Shown here: positions 63,901 to 64,000 of the stretch, in pieces | How the letters are laid out: each line of letters begins with the position of its first letter | How positions within the stretch are numbered: position 1 is the stretch's first letter | Source: Flavobacteriaceae bacterium | GTDB lineage: Bacteria; Bacteroidota; Bacteroidia; Flavobacteriales; Flavobacteriaceae | Length of the DNA stretch: 64,000 nt | NCBI GenBank assembly: GCA_030683815.1 | Contig: JAUXPJ010000012.1 | Coordinates: forward strand, 1 to 64,000 | Direction of reading: 5' to 3' | Made by a program: the position numbers and the translations under genes | The notes under the pieces: generated by a model | The model's database searches: none | The model's input: the letters and a program-made list of their open reading frames with translations, nothing else | Told to the model about the DNA's origin: nothing

Positions 63901-64000
63901 TATTCTTTTTGCTGAATCCATTATCCAATTATTTTCAACAAGGACAAGTGCAGAAATTGAACGTTTAAGAACAGAAGAAAAACTCAAAGAATCAGAAGCG
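60956..64000 (+). CDS. Multi-PAS/GAF sensor protein, probable histidine kinase (3' end outside window)
   Basis: The frame is open from the ATG at 60956 to the last base, 1015 codons without a stop. About six PAS-like domains precede a GAF domain (about 820-990), and the fragment ends in a coiled coil (TEEKLKESEA) where another PAS or a kinase core would follow. Residues about 38-305 and 320-585 are a duplicated two-PAS module: NSPVSLWEEDFSEV matches NAPIALFEEDFTEV, and TVGTLQDITEKV matches TIGTLQDITEKI. No membrane segment is seen, so it is cytosolic; the preceding MASE1 protein could supply the membrane part. Confidence 0.85.
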   Translation, partial: MNIPEDALEKLLQNSDKSRTVLLNLLEDQHLKVNELRESQLKYESLFENSPVSLWEEDFSEVQKFLNEHCPIPELVETYLDDNPDKIHELVALVKVIDINQATLKLYKANSKDQLTKGLASIFTTDSLDIFKKLIIGFSQKISELETETVNKNLAGEILQIKLKYAVLPGYEETLERVIVSIIDITQEKEIKEKLLQSEQRFIEAQAVARFGNWYIDYKKNTITRSQEIFNILETTEKELKPTFDSFKQLIQKDDFEEYKKVFEESIKKQKPYEFSFRIITPKGNVKYVLEKGQTFYDEHNQPLRTVGTLQDITEKVHAEHQIKESQLQYQVLFDNAPIALFEEDFTEVIQKLMDLGAASDTIDTLLDDADLLQQCMQLIFVNNANQESLKLFKADSKEHFHQFLPNLFTKHAVDIVKNIFIDITQGKTNGSYETTLRMVDGELFNALVRFSVLKYKKDSGKLIFSVENITLRKKLLEEINDKQENLNQAQKIALIGSFTLNHADNSIIRTDEFYRIFETTVEKLPTREECFLSFVHPEDSKQLVTAFRNSIKNKNPYELVYRITTGKGNLKYIHEKGNTYYNEKDEPLKTIGTLQDITEKILFENELDKSRKTLEKTLFNMTDGFIHINKNWEYTFVNPQAAKFLHQPIDVLLGAKIWDVFPDIINKGFYSNCKEVLATQKPMVYEEHFKEHQRWFENRIYPSTDGLSIFFNDITDRKNIEKRTKEAHNVIINSNSIAIVWENIPTWPIKYVSENIERILGYSAGEMTDEIIHFSKIMHPDDLEISNEEAFLYLKDADAEQYNLSPYRVFTKEGKIRWIAERTNIIRNEKNEIIELRGFIDDITEQHQLENAINSILSSVSKVTGNEYLKEITIQLSNVLGADHTFIGLNETENLLIINTLFNCYKGEIVDNFSYNLKGTPCADVLELSARSFAGNVANLFPKDVLLAEMGIEGYVGVPLLDSHNHPIGIMVALFKSPIENILFAESIIQLFSTRTSAEIERLRTEEKLKESEA

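Noticed and set aside
1-64000. CRISPR arrays, rRNA, tmRNA, IS elements, toxin-antitoxin pairs
   Set aside because: Looked for direct-repeat/spacer patterns, transposase motifs and small overlapping toxin-antitoxin gene pairs; none was convincing.

Overview
The window is low-GC DNA (roughly one third G+C by eye). It comes from a member of the Bacteroidota, most likely a Flavobacteriaceae. The evidence is the gene content (split transketolase, bacillithiol-type YtxJ, DUF4252/ECF operon, FKBP lipoproteins, S41 lipoprotein, YaiO-type outer-membrane proteins), the near absence of Shine-Dalgarno sequences, and many promoters of the Bacteroidota type (TTG, about 19-21 nt, TAnnTTTG). No prophage, IS element or CRISPR array is visible. 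Most of the window is ordinary chromosomal housekeeping.

Layout. 1-12.9 kb: a gene tail, aroB, proline dehydrogenase, a membrane metallophosphoesterase, typA, an LtaS-like sulfatase-fold enzyme paired with a YaiO-type outer-membrane protein, YceI, a saccharopine-dehydrogenase-like enzyme, a thioesterase and a cold-shock-domain protein. 13.0-19.5 kb: a stress and redox island (DUF2267 protein, eRF1-like small protein, Hsp20, universal stress protein, membrane protein, a receiver-CRP/FNR fusion regulator and a FixL-like PAS histidine kinase). 19.7-27.6 kb: a 2-oxoacid:acceptor oxidoreductase, an Lrp regulator, an M14 peptidase, an 865-bp AT-rich gap, an XRE regulator and an M1 aminopeptidase. 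27.7-31.9 kb: an ECF sigma/anti-sigma/DUF4252 operon and an S41 protease lipoprotein. 32-40.6 kb: pepT, lysA, the thrABC operon with a probable attenuator leader peptide, and gcvT. 40.7-53 kb: acyltransferase, DsrE-like protein, rmuC, glyA, fumarylacetoacetase, ytxJ, clpB, smpB, a UbiA-type prenyltransferase and maf. 53-59.4 kb: the C-terminal half of transketolase, three tandem outer-membrane beta-barrel proteins, an FKBP lipoprotein, hslR-like, methyltransferase, phosphoribosyltransferase and aroK. 59.5-64 kb: tRNA-Lys(TTT), tRNA-Leu(GAG), a MASE1 membrane protein and a giant multi-PAS sensor that runs off the window.

The most interesting part is 13.0-19.5 kb. The histidine kinase PAS domain aligns, from memory, with the FixL heme-PAS and keeps its proximal His (H64) and distal Arg (R84). 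Its partner fuses a FixJ-like receiver to a FixK/FNR-like DNA-binding module. Between 15.0 and 15.7 kb I read three head-to-tail transcription units on the minus strand. Each is preceded by two TGA-N6-TCA boxes whose centres are exactly 22 bp apart. Each has a TTG element abutting the proximal box and a TAnnTTTG-like -7 element 33-34 bp from that box's centre. One unit is hsp20. The other two carry no substantial ORF but end in good intrinsic terminators, so I read them as small RNAs. A weaker fourth box pair with the same 22-bp spacing precedes the DUF2267 gene. I infer an oxygen- or redox-responsive regulon, functionally reminiscent of DosR/FixLJ-K. This is inference from sequence and needs experimental proof.

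Other items of note are a Thr-rich 16-codon leader peptide before thrA, an identical 12-bp motif before the ECF sigma gene and the YceI gene, homologous TPR modules in the adjacent sulfatase-fold and YaiO proteins, and a possible 36-codon membrane peptide after the transketolase gene.
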